Source: Anoxybacillus tengchongensis
Lineage (GTDB): Bacteria > Bacillota > Bacilli > Bacillales > Anoxybacillaceae
DNA: 64,000 nucleotides
Assembly (NCBI RefSeq): GCF_014201585.1
Contig: NZ_JACHES010000002.1
Coordinates: forward strand, 1-64,000
Direction: 5' to 3'
The translations under genes were made by a program, and so were the position numbers. The notes under the pieces were generated by a model. It saw only the letters and a list, made by a program, of their open reading frames with translations, ran no database searches and was not told where the DNA came from. Position 1 is the stretch's first letter. The number at the start of each line of letters is the position of its first letter. Shown here piece by piece: positions 56,258 through 64,000 of this stretch.

Positions 56258-57526
56258 TTGTCAAGTGTAACAGGACGTTTTTTATTCATTTCTATTGGAA
56301 CAGGCATTGTAATGGGACTCACTTTTCCGATCGTTGCTAGCTTCTTCACAGTATATAAACATCCGTCATACGCTACATATTTTACACTTCTTTGTGTCGG
56401 GGCAGGTATCATCGTCGGACTAATTAGTTTTTTTGTCGGAAAAGTGACATTCATTCGAGCAATGAAAGAGATGAACAAACAGTTCGAAACCATTGTACAA
56501 CGCGGAGACTTAACATCTCGACTCAGCTTAAAAAGCAATGACGAAATCGGGCGCATCGTTGCCAACTTTAACGTTGTATTAGATACTCTCGCCACGATGA
56601 TTTGGCGCATCCACCACGAAGCCCATGAGCTTGATGGAATCGTTTCCACTGTCTATCAAGATATTCGCCAGTTAAGTAAACACCTTGAACATATTTCATT
56701 AGCGACGAAAAATGTGTCTGGAAATGTTGATGAGACCGCTGCGTTTGCTGAGCAAATGTCCGCCACATCAAAAGAGATTGAGCACGCTGTTCAACAAATG
56801 GTCCGGAAAATGAAAGAGGGAGAACAAAATGCTTCATCGATTCGCCAACAAGCTGTGAACATCCATCACATCGTAACAACATCATCAAAAAAATCAAGCG
56901 ATCTGTTGGCAGAAACAAAAAAAAGATTGGAAAAAGCAATCGAAGCTTCACATGTCGTAACAGATATTGAGCTATTCACAAATACAATTATGAATATCGC
57001 AAAACAAACAAATTTATTAGCACTCAATGCTTCAATTGAAGCTTCTCGTGTTGGAGAAGAAGGGAAAGGTTTTGCTGTCGTTGCAGAAGAGATTCGTAAA
57101 TTAGCAGAACAATCACAACAAGCGGTTGAAAATATTCAACATGTTGCCAAACAGTTGACGTCTGCTGTAGAGCAATTATCAACGAGCGCTTCAGCCGTAG
57201 TATTATATGTTTCAACAGACGTCCAACGTGATTACGAGCAAATGAAAAATGTTACAAAACAATATGAACAAACAGCTTCGTTCATTGAAAATATTGTTGC
57301 TCAATTTAACAACACAGCAGGCGAACTTAGTCGCGCGTTACATGAAATGATTACTTCCATTCATGAAGTATCTACAGCTACTGCTAATAGTGCACAAGAA
57401 GTAAATGACTTGTCGAACCGATTAGTTGAAACAAATGAAATTGTCGGGCAAATCGCGACATCTGCTGGAAAATCAGAACATATTTCAAATGAAATGAAGC
57501 GAGCGATTCGACAATTTTCCACGTAA
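56258..57526 (+). CDS. Methyl-accepting chemotaxis protein without large external sensor
   Basis: A ~422-aa MCP from a TTG at 56258 (GGAGGTG 9 nt upstream). Two membrane helices (~7-30, ~40-62) are joined by only a short outside loop. A HAMP domain ([20 protein letters not shown] near 68, [14 protein letters not shown]) and a long signalling coiled coil follow. The hairpin tip is highly conserved: [20 protein letters not shown] near 250 and [18 protein letters not shown]. It should signal to CheA/CheW. The lack of a periplasmic sensor suggests sensing within the membrane or through a partner. Confidence 0.9.
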   Translation: MSSVTGRFLFISIGTGIVMGLTFPIVASFFTVYKHPSYATYFTLLCVGAGIIVGLISFFVGKVTFIRAMKEMNKQFETIVQRGDLTSRLSLKSNDEIGRIVANFNVVLDTLATMIWRIHHEAHELDGIVSTVYQDIRQLSKHLEHISLATKNVSGNVDETAAFAEQMSATSKEIEHAVQQMVRKMKEGEQNASSIRQQAVNIHHIVTTSSKKSSDLLAETKKRLEKAIEASHVVTDIELFTNTIMNIAKQTNLLALNASIEASRVGEEGKGFAVVAEEIRKLAEQSQQAVENIQHVAKQLTSAVEQLSTSASAVVLYVSTDVQRDYEQMKNVTKQYEQTASFIENIVAQFNNTAGELSRALHEMITSIHEVSTATANSAQEVNDLSNRLVETNEIVGQIATSAGKSEHISNEMKRAIRQFST

Positions 57527-57559
57527 GAAAAAGGTGTCCAAACTGGACACCTTTTTCTT
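57525..57559. terminator. Bidirectional terminator between MCP gene and putP
   Basis: AAGAAAAAGGTGTCC pairs with GGACACCTTTTTCTT; T tracts on both strands. Confidence 0.88.
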
Positions 57560-59015
57560 ATGATGAAATGGTACGTTTAAACGTATCAAATTGCTCTGTA
57601 ACATGTTTCTCTGGTGTAGCTGTCAATACGCTGACGACGACGATAGCAATGAGGCTTGCGATAAAGCCTGGTACCATTTCGTACATCACGCTTGCATACG
57701 GAGAGTTCGCCCAAACGATGACTGTCGTTGCACCTGCAATCATCCCTGCAAGCGCTCCCCATTTTGTCATACGACGCCAATATAAGCTTAATATAATGAC
57801 AGGACCGAACGAGGCGCCAAATCCAGCCCAGGCATAACCAACAAGATTTAAAATCGTATTGTTTTGCTCATATGCTAGTATTAAAGCAACAATAGCAACA
57901 AGCAACACCGATAAACGACCGACAAATACAAGCTCTTTATCGGATGCTGAGCGACGGAATAAAATTTTATATAAATCTTCCGTTAGCGAGCTTGATGTCA
58001 CAAGTAATTGCGATGAAATTGTGCTCATGATTGCCGCTAAAATGGCTGCAAGTAAAAATCCTGTAATAAGTGGGTGGAATAAAATTTCACCAAGCTTAAT
58101 AAATACCGTTTCTGGATCTTCTAACGTCATACCTGCTTGTTTAAAGTAAGCGATTCCAAAAAGACCTGTTAACATCGCGCCGACAGACGAAAAGATCATC
58201 CATCCCATCCCGATACGACGCGCTTGTTTCATCTCTTTCACCGATGAAATCGCCATAAAGCGAACGATAATGTGCGGCTGTCCGAAATAACCAAGTCCCC
58301 ACGCAAATAAGGAAATGATACCGATGACGCTTGTCCCTTTAAACAAATCGAGCAAATTCGGATCGATGTCGCGAATCGTTGTTGTTGTCTCTGTTAATCC
58401 TCCTGTATGCATAAGCGTCACAACCGGGACGAGAATAAGTGCAATAAACATGATGAGACCTTGTACAAAATCTGTCCAACTAACCGCTAAAAATCCCCCA
58501 AATAACGTGTATGCCACGACAACGCCCGCGACAATCCATAGCCCTGTGTGATAATCTGTACCGAACGAGTTTTTAAACATGACCCCGCCAGAGACGAGAC
58601 CAGAAGAAACGTAAAACGTAAAGAAAATCATAATAACGAATCCGGAAACGAGACGCAATAGCTTCGATGTATCACCAAAACGATTTTCTAAAAATGACGG
58701 GATGGTGATTGAATCGTTTGCCACTTCTGTATATACCCGTAAGCGTGGCGCAACGTATAGCCAGTTCGCATATGCGCCAAGGGCTAATCCGATGACAATC
58801 CATGAAGCGCTTAACCCTTGCGCATACATCGCACCAGGTAAACCGAGAAGCAACCAACCGCTCATGTCGGATGCCCCCGCGCTTAACGCTGTCACCGCTG
58901 GTCCGAGCGTTCGTCCACCTAACATATAGTCAGACAAGTTGGACGTTCGTTTATACGCCCAATATCCGATGAGCAACATCCCAATTAAATACGTCACAAC
59001 TGATGCAATAACCAA
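57558..59015 (-). CDS. putP: Sodium/proline symporter
   Basis: A 485-aa sodium:solute symporter with thirteen predicted helices. LSDYMLGGRTLGPAVTALSA near residue 27, GASDMSGWLLLGLPG near 47 and SSQLLVTSSSLTEDLYK near 330 are PutP signatures; the Ser/Thr pair of the last block corresponds to the sodium site. It starts with TTG behind GGGGAG. It is the last gene of the proline utilisation set, 84 bp after putB, and imports the substrate. Confidence 0.93.
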   Translation of the reverse strand: MVIASVVTYLIGMLLIGYWAYKRTSNLSDYMLGGRTLGPAVTALSAGASDMSGWLLLGLPGAMYAQGLSASWIVIGLALGAYANWLYVAPRLRVYTEVANDSITIPSFLENRFGDTSKLLRLVSGFVIMIFFTFYVSSGLVSGGVMFKNSFGTDYHTGLWIVAGVVVAYTLFGGFLAVSWTDFVQGLIMFIALILVPVVTLMHTGGLTETTTTIRDIDPNLLDLFKGTSVIGIISLFAWGLGYFGQPHIIVRFMAISSVKEMKQARRIGMGWMIFSSVGAMLTGLFGIAYFKQAGMTLEDPETVFIKLGEILFHPLITGFLLAAILAAIMSTISSQLLVTSSSLTEDLYKILFRRSASDKELVFVGRLSVLLVAIVALILAYEQNNTILNLVGYAWAGFGASFGPVIILSLYWRRMTKWGALAGMIAGATTVIVWANSPYASVMYEMVPGFIASLIAIVVVSVLTATPEKHVTEQFDTFKRTISS

Positions 59016-59099
59016 AGTAATCTCCCCTTCCCTTGTTGTCGATAAAACCCCTTTGTAGCTATCATTATACTAAAATATGTTCACAATTTGTACAAAAAA

Positions 59100-60014
59100 T
59101 TATTTTCCAAAAAAGCCTTTTAATGCGAACGCAACGTTTTGTGGACGTTCTGCTAGCCGACGCATAAAATAACCGAACCAATCATTTCCGAACGGAACGT
59201 ATACACGCATCGTATATCCTTCTTTTGCTAACTGTTGTTGCATATCTGTCCGAAAACCATACAACATTTGAAACTCAAATTGATTACGCGAAATATTATT
59301 TTCTTCTGCAAATTTTTTTACTTTTTCAATAATATGATGGTCGTGTGTAGCAATTGCTGTATAACTTCCGCTTAATAAATGAAGTCGAATAATATTCATA
59401 TAGTTTTCATCAATTTGTTGTTTATCTTGAAACGCCACTTCTGGCGACTCTTTATACGCCCCCTTCACTAAACGAAGCGATACCCCTTTTAAATCTTTCA
59501 CATCTTGCTCCGCGCGGTACAAATAGGCTTGAATGACCGTTCCGACGTTGTCGTATGTGCGGCGAAGTTCATGTAATAAATCGAGCGTCGCTTGGCAATG
59601 TCCTGAATCTTCCATATCGATACGCACAAAATTGTTGTACTGTTTTGCCGTTTCAACAATTTGACGCATATTGTTTAAACAAAAATCAAAATCAATATCG
59701 AGCCCAAGTTGTGTCAACTTGACAGATAGATTGCTATGGACGCCTGCGCGATAAATCGCTTCTAACGTGCGAATATTATATTGTGTCGCTTCAAGGGCTT
59801 CTTCGCGACTTGAAACAAACTCTCCTAAATGATCAAGTGTACAAACAAGCCCTTTTTCGTTCAGTTCACGCACCTTTTTGATAGCGCTTTCAATCGTCTC
59901 CCCTGCAACGACTTGGGAAGCTCCGAAACGGAGCCCCCATTTTTTTGCAGCTTGATTTAGCACTTTACTTTGCGAAGCGTATAGAAAGATATTTTTTGAT
60001 AGTTGTGCGAGCAT
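59100..60014 (-). CDS. putB: Proline dehydrogenase
   Basis: A 304-aa FAD enzyme of the monofunctional PRODH type that oxidises proline to pyrroline-5-carboxylate and feeds electrons to the quinone pool. Family blocks are CTDHLGE-like CTLDHLGEFV near 55, SVKLTQLGLDID near 96, RIDMEDSGHC near 129, RLVKGAYKESPEVAF near 178 and QMLYGFRTDMQQQL near 240. The ATG at 60014 has GAGGTG 6 nt upstream. Gap to putC is 21 bp, so both are co-transcribed. Confidence 0.94.
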   Translation of the reverse strand: MLAQLSKNIFLYASQSKVLNQAAKKWGLRFGASQVVAGETIESAIKKVRELNEKGLVCTLDHLGEFVSSREEALEATQYNIRTLEAIYRAGVHSNLSVKLTQLGLDIDFDFCLNNMRQIVETAKQYNNFVRIDMEDSGHCQATLDLLHELRRTYDNVGTVIQAYLYRAEQDVKDLKGVSLRLVKGAYKESPEVAFQDKQQIDENYMNIIRLHLLSGSYTAIATHDHHIIEKVKKFAEENNISRNQFEFQMLYGFRTDMQQQLAKEGYTMRVYVPFGNDWFGYFMRRLAERPQNVAFALKGFFGK

Positions 60015-60035
60015 GTTGTTCACCTCTTTTAAATG

Positions 60036-61583
60036 TTAAAACATTTCGCTAACCGTTTTTGCTTGCATGTGTAACAATAAATAGTCTGGGCCGCCTGCTT
60101 TTGAGTCTGTTCCTGACATATTAAAACCGCCAAACGGATGATAACCGACAATCGCTCCCGTGCAACCGCGATTAAAGTATAAATTTCCAACATGAAACTG
60201 TTCACGTGCTTTTTCTAAATGACCTCGATTGTTTGAAATGACTGCACCGGTTAATCCATAATCTGTGTTGTTGGCTACTTCGAGCGCTTCATCAAACGTT
60301 TTTACTTTCGTAAAGGCAACAACTGGTCCAAAAATTTCTTCTTGCATAATGCGTGCGGTAGGGGAGACGTCGGCAAAAATTGTCGGTTCGATAAAAAATC
60401 CTTGTGAATCGTCTCCTTTCCCACCTGTCATGAGCTTTCCTTCTTGTTTTCCAACTTCGATGTAGCCCATAATTTTATCGTACGATACTTTATCAATGAC
60501 CGGACCCATAAATGTGCTTTGCTCTTTTGGATTGCCAACTTTTAATTGTTTTGTTAGCTCGACAACACGCGCAAGCACTTCGTCGTATACATCTTCAAGC
60601 ACGATCGCTCGCGAGCATGCGGAGCATTTTTGTCCTGAAAAACCGAATGCAGAAGCGACAATGGACTGCGCTGCTAATTCAAGGTCAGCATCCTTGTCAA
60701 CGATAATCGCATCTTTTCCGCCCATTTCGGCAATGACACGCTTCAACCATTTTTGACCAGGTTGAACGATCGCTGCCCGCTCGTAAATGCGGCAACCAAC
60801 GGCGCGCGATCCCGTAAACGAAATAAAGCGCGTTTGCGGATGTTCAACGACATATTCTCCTACTTCTGCTTCCCCACCCGGCAAATAATTTAATACCCCT
60901 TCTGGCAGACCGGCTTCTTCCATAAGCTCAACAAATTTTGCAGCGACAATTGGCGCACGATCAGATGGTCGTAAAATAACTGTGTTTCCTGTCACAATGG
61001 CAGCCACTGTCGTTCCAGCCATAATCGCAAGCGGGAAGTTAAATGGCGAAATAATTAAACCGACGCCAAGCGGTACATAAAAAAAGCGGTTTGTTTCTCC
61101 CGGTCGGCTCAATACGGGCACACCTTCTGAAAGAGAAATCATTTGCCGAGCATAATACTCTAAAAAGTCAATTGCTTCTGCGGTATCGGCATCTGCTTCT
61201 TTCCACGGCTTACCGACTTCCTTCACTAGCCATGCTGAAAATTCATGTTTTCTTCTTCTTAATATAGCTGCGGCACGAAGTAACACATCGGCACGCGCCT
61301 GTGGTGACACGCGCTTCCACGTTTCAAACGCAGAAAGTGCAGCAGACATCGCTTCATCAGCAAGCGCTTTCGTCGCTTTCGACACAACGCCAACAACTTG
61401 TCGTTTATTCGCTGGATTCGTCGACACCACTTTTTCTTCGGTGACGACCCGTCTTCCCCCGATGATAAGCGGATATTCTTGTCCAAGTTGTGTTTCAACA
61501 TAAGCAAGCGCTTCACGAAACGCTTCTGCTTCATGTTCAAGCGTAAAGTTTGTAAATGGTTCATGTTTGTATGGTACTGTCAC
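60036..61583 (-). CDS. putC: 1-pyrroline-5-carboxylate dehydrogenase
   Basis: A 515-aa aldehyde dehydrogenase that turns P5C/glutamate semialdehyde into glutamate, the second step of proline breakdown. The GTG at 61583 is chosen (AAAGGA 9 nt upstream); it yields [13 protein letters not shown] and exactly the length of B. subtilis RocA/PutC. Signature blocks are [20 protein letters not shown] near 170, [12 protein letters not shown] near 240, the Glu in [12 protein letters not shown] near 286 and the nucleophile in [12 protein letters not shown] near 317. It could equally be named rocA; the put context favours putC. Confidence 0.93.
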   Translation of the reverse strand: MTVPYKHEPFTNFTLEHEAEAFREALAYVETQLGQEYPLIIGGRRVVTEEKVVSTNPANKRQVVGVVSKATKALADEAMSAALSAFETWKRVSPQARADVLLRAAAILRRRKHEFSAWLVKEVGKPWKEADADTAEAIDFLEYYARQMISLSEGVPVLSRPGETNRFFYVPLGVGLIISPFNFPLAIMAGTTVAAIVTGNTVILRPSDRAPIVAAKFVELMEEAGLPEGVLNYLPGGEAEVGEYVVEHPQTRFISFTGSRAVGCRIYERAAIVQPGQKWLKRVIAEMGGKDAIIVDKDADLELAAQSIVASAFGFSGQKCSACSRAIVLEDVYDEVLARVVELTKQLKVGNPKEQSTFMGPVIDKVSYDKIMGYIEVGKQEGKLMTGGKGDDSQGFFIEPTIFADVSPTARIMQEEIFGPVVAFTKVKTFDEALEVANNTDYGLTGAVISNNRGHLEKAREQFHVGNLYFNRGCTGAIVGYHPFGGFNMSGTDSKAGGPDYLLLHMQAKTVSEMF

Positions 61584-61681
61584 ATGCATCGATCCTTTCA
61601 CGAATTTGTCACATATTCTACGATTCATTATAATTTATACTTTCTGAAAATTGTTTGTCGTTTACATATAATCATTTCTAC

Positions 61682-62884
61682 TTATTTTTGTTGTTCATCC
61701 ACAACATCTTCCTTATATTTGTATAAAAGGAGATCAATGTACAACATCATTCGTTGCTCAAAATCATGAAGCGGTAGATTCGTAATTGCCTGCATGCGTT
61801 TTAGTCGATAATGCAACGTGTTGGGATGAATGTATAAACTTTCGGCTGTTTGCTTTATATTGCAGTCATGTTGAATGTATGCACGAAGCGTGTGCAAAAA
61901 GTCCGTCCCATGTTGTTCATCGTGCTTTTTTAGTTTTGTTAATGCTTCGTTTTTATAGCGACGTTGCTTATATTGTTCGTATATGAATGGAATGATGCGA
62001 TAAATCCCTAAATCACCGTAAGCATGTGGTAAATACTCATCCATATGTCTTTTTAAATGAATAACTTCCATCGCTTCTTTGTAGCTATCACGCAACCGTT
62101 GCAAACCGTTATACTCATTGCCGATTCCAACAATAACGTCACGATCCATCTCACACCGAAAGTCTTGTTGTAATTTTGTAATTATCATTTTTACCACATC
62201 AATCGGTCGTTGTGTTGGCGTCCCCCCCACAATAAGTAAAAATGGATGATGATGTTCGATAAAAAAAGTCGGGACATGCGTTGTTCTTGTTATAAACGTC
62301 ACGTATTGACGAATGTCATCTTTCTTTTCATTCTTCTGAACATATAGAGCGGAAACAGCAAATGACGAAGGGAGCGTCACACCAAGTAGCTGGGCTTCCA
62401 TTTGAACATCACGCTCACTTATGTCACGATATTGAATAAAACGGAGAAAAAGGTCGTTGATTTCTTCTTGACGTTTATAACGTTTTCCTATTTGTTCATG
62501 TAACATATGTGCCGCTTCTTTTGCTACGTCTTCGATTCGTTTTCGCTGTTCCTCTGTCAAATCGTGAAACGACGCCTGCACCCAAAGATAGCCATACACT
62601 TTCCCTCCGTGTTTTAAACAAACGACCGCGCGAGCACCAAGATCAATATCGGGAAGTGGAGGGATGCTAACAACTCCGTCTGCCTGTTCAATTTTTTTCA
62701 TCCATCCATGCTCGTGTAAATATTGAAAGACGTGGGCAGACGCTCTTTTACTTAAAATCGTGCGCATGCGTACTTCGTCCGTTTGATCATGATGGCCGCT
62801 ATATGCAAGCAATTCAAAATCACGTGATTCAATCGTTACCGGACGCTGCAATTCAAAAAATAATTGATCAACTAATTTATGCAA
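61682..62884 (-). CDS. putR: PucR-family regulator, probable PutR activator of proline catabolism
   Basis: A 400-aa PucR/CdaR-type regulator. A TTG at 62884 with AAGGAGGGG 6 nt upstream is the start; the longer open frame runs into the nupQ gene and is not real. The N-terminal region (residues ~1-130) is a sensory domain (RDFELLAYSGHHDQTDEV), the middle a GGDEF-like CdaR domain and the C-terminus an HTH_30 (QTAESLYIHPNTLHYRLKRM near 355). In B. subtilis PutR activates putBCP with proline. Here it lies upstream of putC in the same direction. Confidence 0.88.
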   Translation of the reverse strand: MHKLVDQLFFELQRPVTIESRDFELLAYSGHHDQTDEVRMRTILSKRASAHVFQYLHEHGWMKKIEQADGVVSIPPLPDIDLGARAVVCLKHGGKVYGYLWVQASFHDLTEEQRKRIEDVAKEAAHMLHEQIGKRYKRQEEINDLFLRFIQYRDISERDVQMEAQLLGVTLPSSFAVSALYVQKNEKKDDIRQYVTFITRTTHVPTFFIEHHHPFLLIVGGTPTQRPIDVVKMIITKLQQDFRCEMDRDVIVGIGNEYNGLQRLRDSYKEAMEVIHLKRHMDEYLPHAYGDLGIYRIIPFIYEQYKQRRYKNEALTKLKKHDEQHGTDFLHTLRAYIQHDCNIKQTAESLYIHPNTLHYRLKRMQAITNLPLHDFEQRMMLYIDLLLYKYKEDVVDEQQK

Positions 62885-62930
62885 TGAAATCCCCTCCTTG
62901 CTTTTATTATGCGCGATCAAAGACGTGAAA

Positions 62931-62960
62931 AAAAGACTTCGGGACACCCCGAAGTCTTTT
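62931..62960 (-). terminator. Terminator of the nup ABC transporter genes
   Basis: AAAAGACTTCGGG pairs with CCCGAAGTCTTTT; a T tract follows on the minus strand. Confidence 0.88.
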
Positions 62961-62964
62961 GCCA

Positions 62965-63918
62965 TTAACGTTTTCCTTTTACATAAGGCGTACCGAGCGC
63001 TTTTGGCGCATCTGCTCGTCCGATAAAGCCAGTTAGCGCTAAAATCGTTAAGGCATACGGTAAAATGAGCAAATAAACAGTCGGTACGTTTTTCAAAAAC
63101 GGAATCGCTTGCCCAACGATACTTAAACTTTGTGCAAATCCAAAGAAAAGGGCCGCTCCCATCGCACCAAGCGGATGCCATTTTCCGAAAATCATCGCAG
63201 CAAGCGCCATAAATCCTTGACCAGAAATTGTCGCATGGCTAAAATCACGTGAAATGATTGTTGCATAAATGGAACCGCCAATTCCAGCGAGTGCACCACT
63301 TAACATCACCGCGATGTAACGCATTTTTGCTACGTTAATTCCCATTGTATCCGCCGCCATCGGATGTTCTCCAACCGCACGAAGACGAAGCCCAAACGGC
63401 GTTTTGTAAATGACGTACCATACAACAAACGCGAGTACAATCGCTAAATAAGATGGCAAATATCCGTTTGAGAATAAAATCGGACCGATGACTGGAATTT
63501 TGCTTAAAATCGGAATATCGATTTTATCGAACCCAACTTGCACTTGGTCTGTTTGGCCTTTCCCATACCACATTTTTACAAGAAACAACGATAATCCTAA
63601 CGCTAAAAAGTTGATAGCTACCCCACTAACGACTTGATCAGCGCGAAGCGAGATGGCTGCTACCGCATGCATAAGCGAGAAAATAGACGCAACAACCATC
63701 GCCACAAGCATAGCAAGCCATGGTGTTAATTGTCCGAATTGATCGGCAAATGTTAAGTTAAACACTACACCAGTAAACGCGCCGATGACCATTAACCCTT
63801 CTAATCCGATATTTACAACACCGGAGCGTTCACTAAATACGCCACCAAGCGCCGTAAAAATGAGCGGTGCCGCAAAAAAAATCGCGGAAGGAATAATAAT
63901 TTCAAGGATGTTCAACAT
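62965..63918 (-). CDS. nupQ: Nucleoside ABC transporter permease, NupQ-like
   Basis: A 317-aa permease of the BmpA-type nucleoside uptake system. It has about nine helices and the family text FTALGGVFSERSGVVNIGLE near residue 22, AISLRADQVVSGVAINFLAL near 88 and GLRLRAVGEHPMAADTMGIN near 177. It starts directly behind the stop of the upstream permease gene, without a gap. In B. subtilis nupNOPQ imports guanosine; the same substrate class is likely. Confidence 0.92.
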   Translation of the reverse strand: MLNILEIIIPSAIFFAAPLIFTALGGVFSERSGVVNIGLEGLMVIGAFTGVVFNLTFADQFGQLTPWLAMLVAMVVASIFSLMHAVAAISLRADQVVSGVAINFLALGLSLFLVKMWYGKGQTDQVQVGFDKIDIPILSKIPVIGPILFSNGYLPSYLAIVLAFVVWYVIYKTPFGLRLRAVGEHPMAADTMGINVAKMRYIAVMLSGALAGIGGSIYATIISRDFSHATISGQGFMALAAMIFGKWHPLGAMGAALFFGFAQSLSIVGQAIPFLKNVPTVYLLILPYALTILALTGFIGRADAPKALGTPYVKGKR

Positions 63919-64000
63919 TTATTTTCCCTCCTTTTTGAAGCGCGTAAGCACAAGACGAATTAAGTAGCTTGAAGCCACGAAGAAAATAATTAACGCAATG
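63919..64000 (-). CDS. nupP: Nucleoside ABC transporter permease, NupP-like (C-terminal end only)
   Basis: The last 26 codons read ALIIFFVASSYLIRLVLTRF followed by KKEGK and a stop, a final membrane helix with a basic tail. Position next to nupQ, with which it would heterodimerise, makes it the partner permease. The rest lies beyond the window. Confidence 0.75.
   Translation of the reverse strand, partial: IALIIFFVASSYLIRLVLTRFKKEGK

Noticed and set aside
62885-63181. Long N-terminal extension of the putR open frame
   Set aside because: It overlaps the nupQ gene and its terminator. A TTG at 62884 with a strong ribosome binding site gives the normal protein length.

Overview
The window looks like chromosome of a moderately thermophilic Bacillaceae close to Anoxybacillus/Geobacillus. 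The inference rests on B. subtilis-like gene groups (yoaS-yozG-yoaT, ydbS-ydbT, ypgR, the put genes, nupPQ), strong AGGAGG-type ribosome binding sites, frequent GTG/TTG starts, AT-rich intergenic DNA and a group IIC intron inserted behind a terminator. No rRNA or tRNA gene was seen. Species assignment was not tested.

Layout. 1-4.7 kb: 5' end of a group IIC intron (minus strand), then cysI-cysJ (assimilatory sulfite reductase) with a divergent LysR regulator. 4.7-8.3 kb: an accessory patch with an IS607-type resolvase remnant, a DUF6572 immunity candidate next to a large coiled-coil protein with a C-terminal nuclease-like domain, a decayed pta fragment, and a secreted coiled-coil protein behind a cyclic-di-GMP riboswitch. 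8.4-25.8 kb: mostly housekeeping genes, namely a sirtuin, ydbST, TPP riboswitch plus thiC, aldehyde dehydrogenase plus DUF779, an MBL hydrolase, yoaST/yozG, the frataxin-like fra, a ParA-like ATPase with an unknown partner, a membrane-anchored TlpA-like thioredoxin, two GGCT-fold proteins, a GNAT enzyme, a Uma2 nuclease, ypgR and a Nudix hydrolase.

25.8-45 kb is a defence island. It holds a four-gene Wadjet (jetDABC) operon, a small membrane protein, a decayed ORF, an IS4-superfamily insertion sequence, a HepT-MntA (type VII) toxin-antitoxin pair, remnants of an Rpn-type nuclease and a PIN-domain toxin, a DUF3800 gene preceded by a two-hairpin structured RNA, and a type I restriction-modification locus (hsdS, hsdM, hsdR) whose hsdR is broken by a one-base frameshift.

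45-64 kb returns to core metabolism and transport: a MATE exporter, a frameshifted YraQ-type permease with a Cys-rich small protein and a MarR regulator, mqo, a DUF975 protein, a zinc-ribbon protein, a SulP transporter, a universal stress protein, a CapA-like protein, a GntP-type transporter, a chemotaxis receptor, the proline catabolism set putR-putC-putB-putP, and the start of a nucleoside ABC permease pair (nupQ, nupP).

The least explained element is the pair of RNA hairpins at 38169-38280. Their 28-nt cores are identical but their closing stems differ in sequence and each still pairs. They lie on the coding-strand side of a DUF3800 gene inside the defence island. Other second-look items are the toxin/DUF6572 pair, the ParA/128-aa pair, the c-di-GMP-controlled secreted protein, and three separate single-base frameshifts that could be real decay or sequence error.
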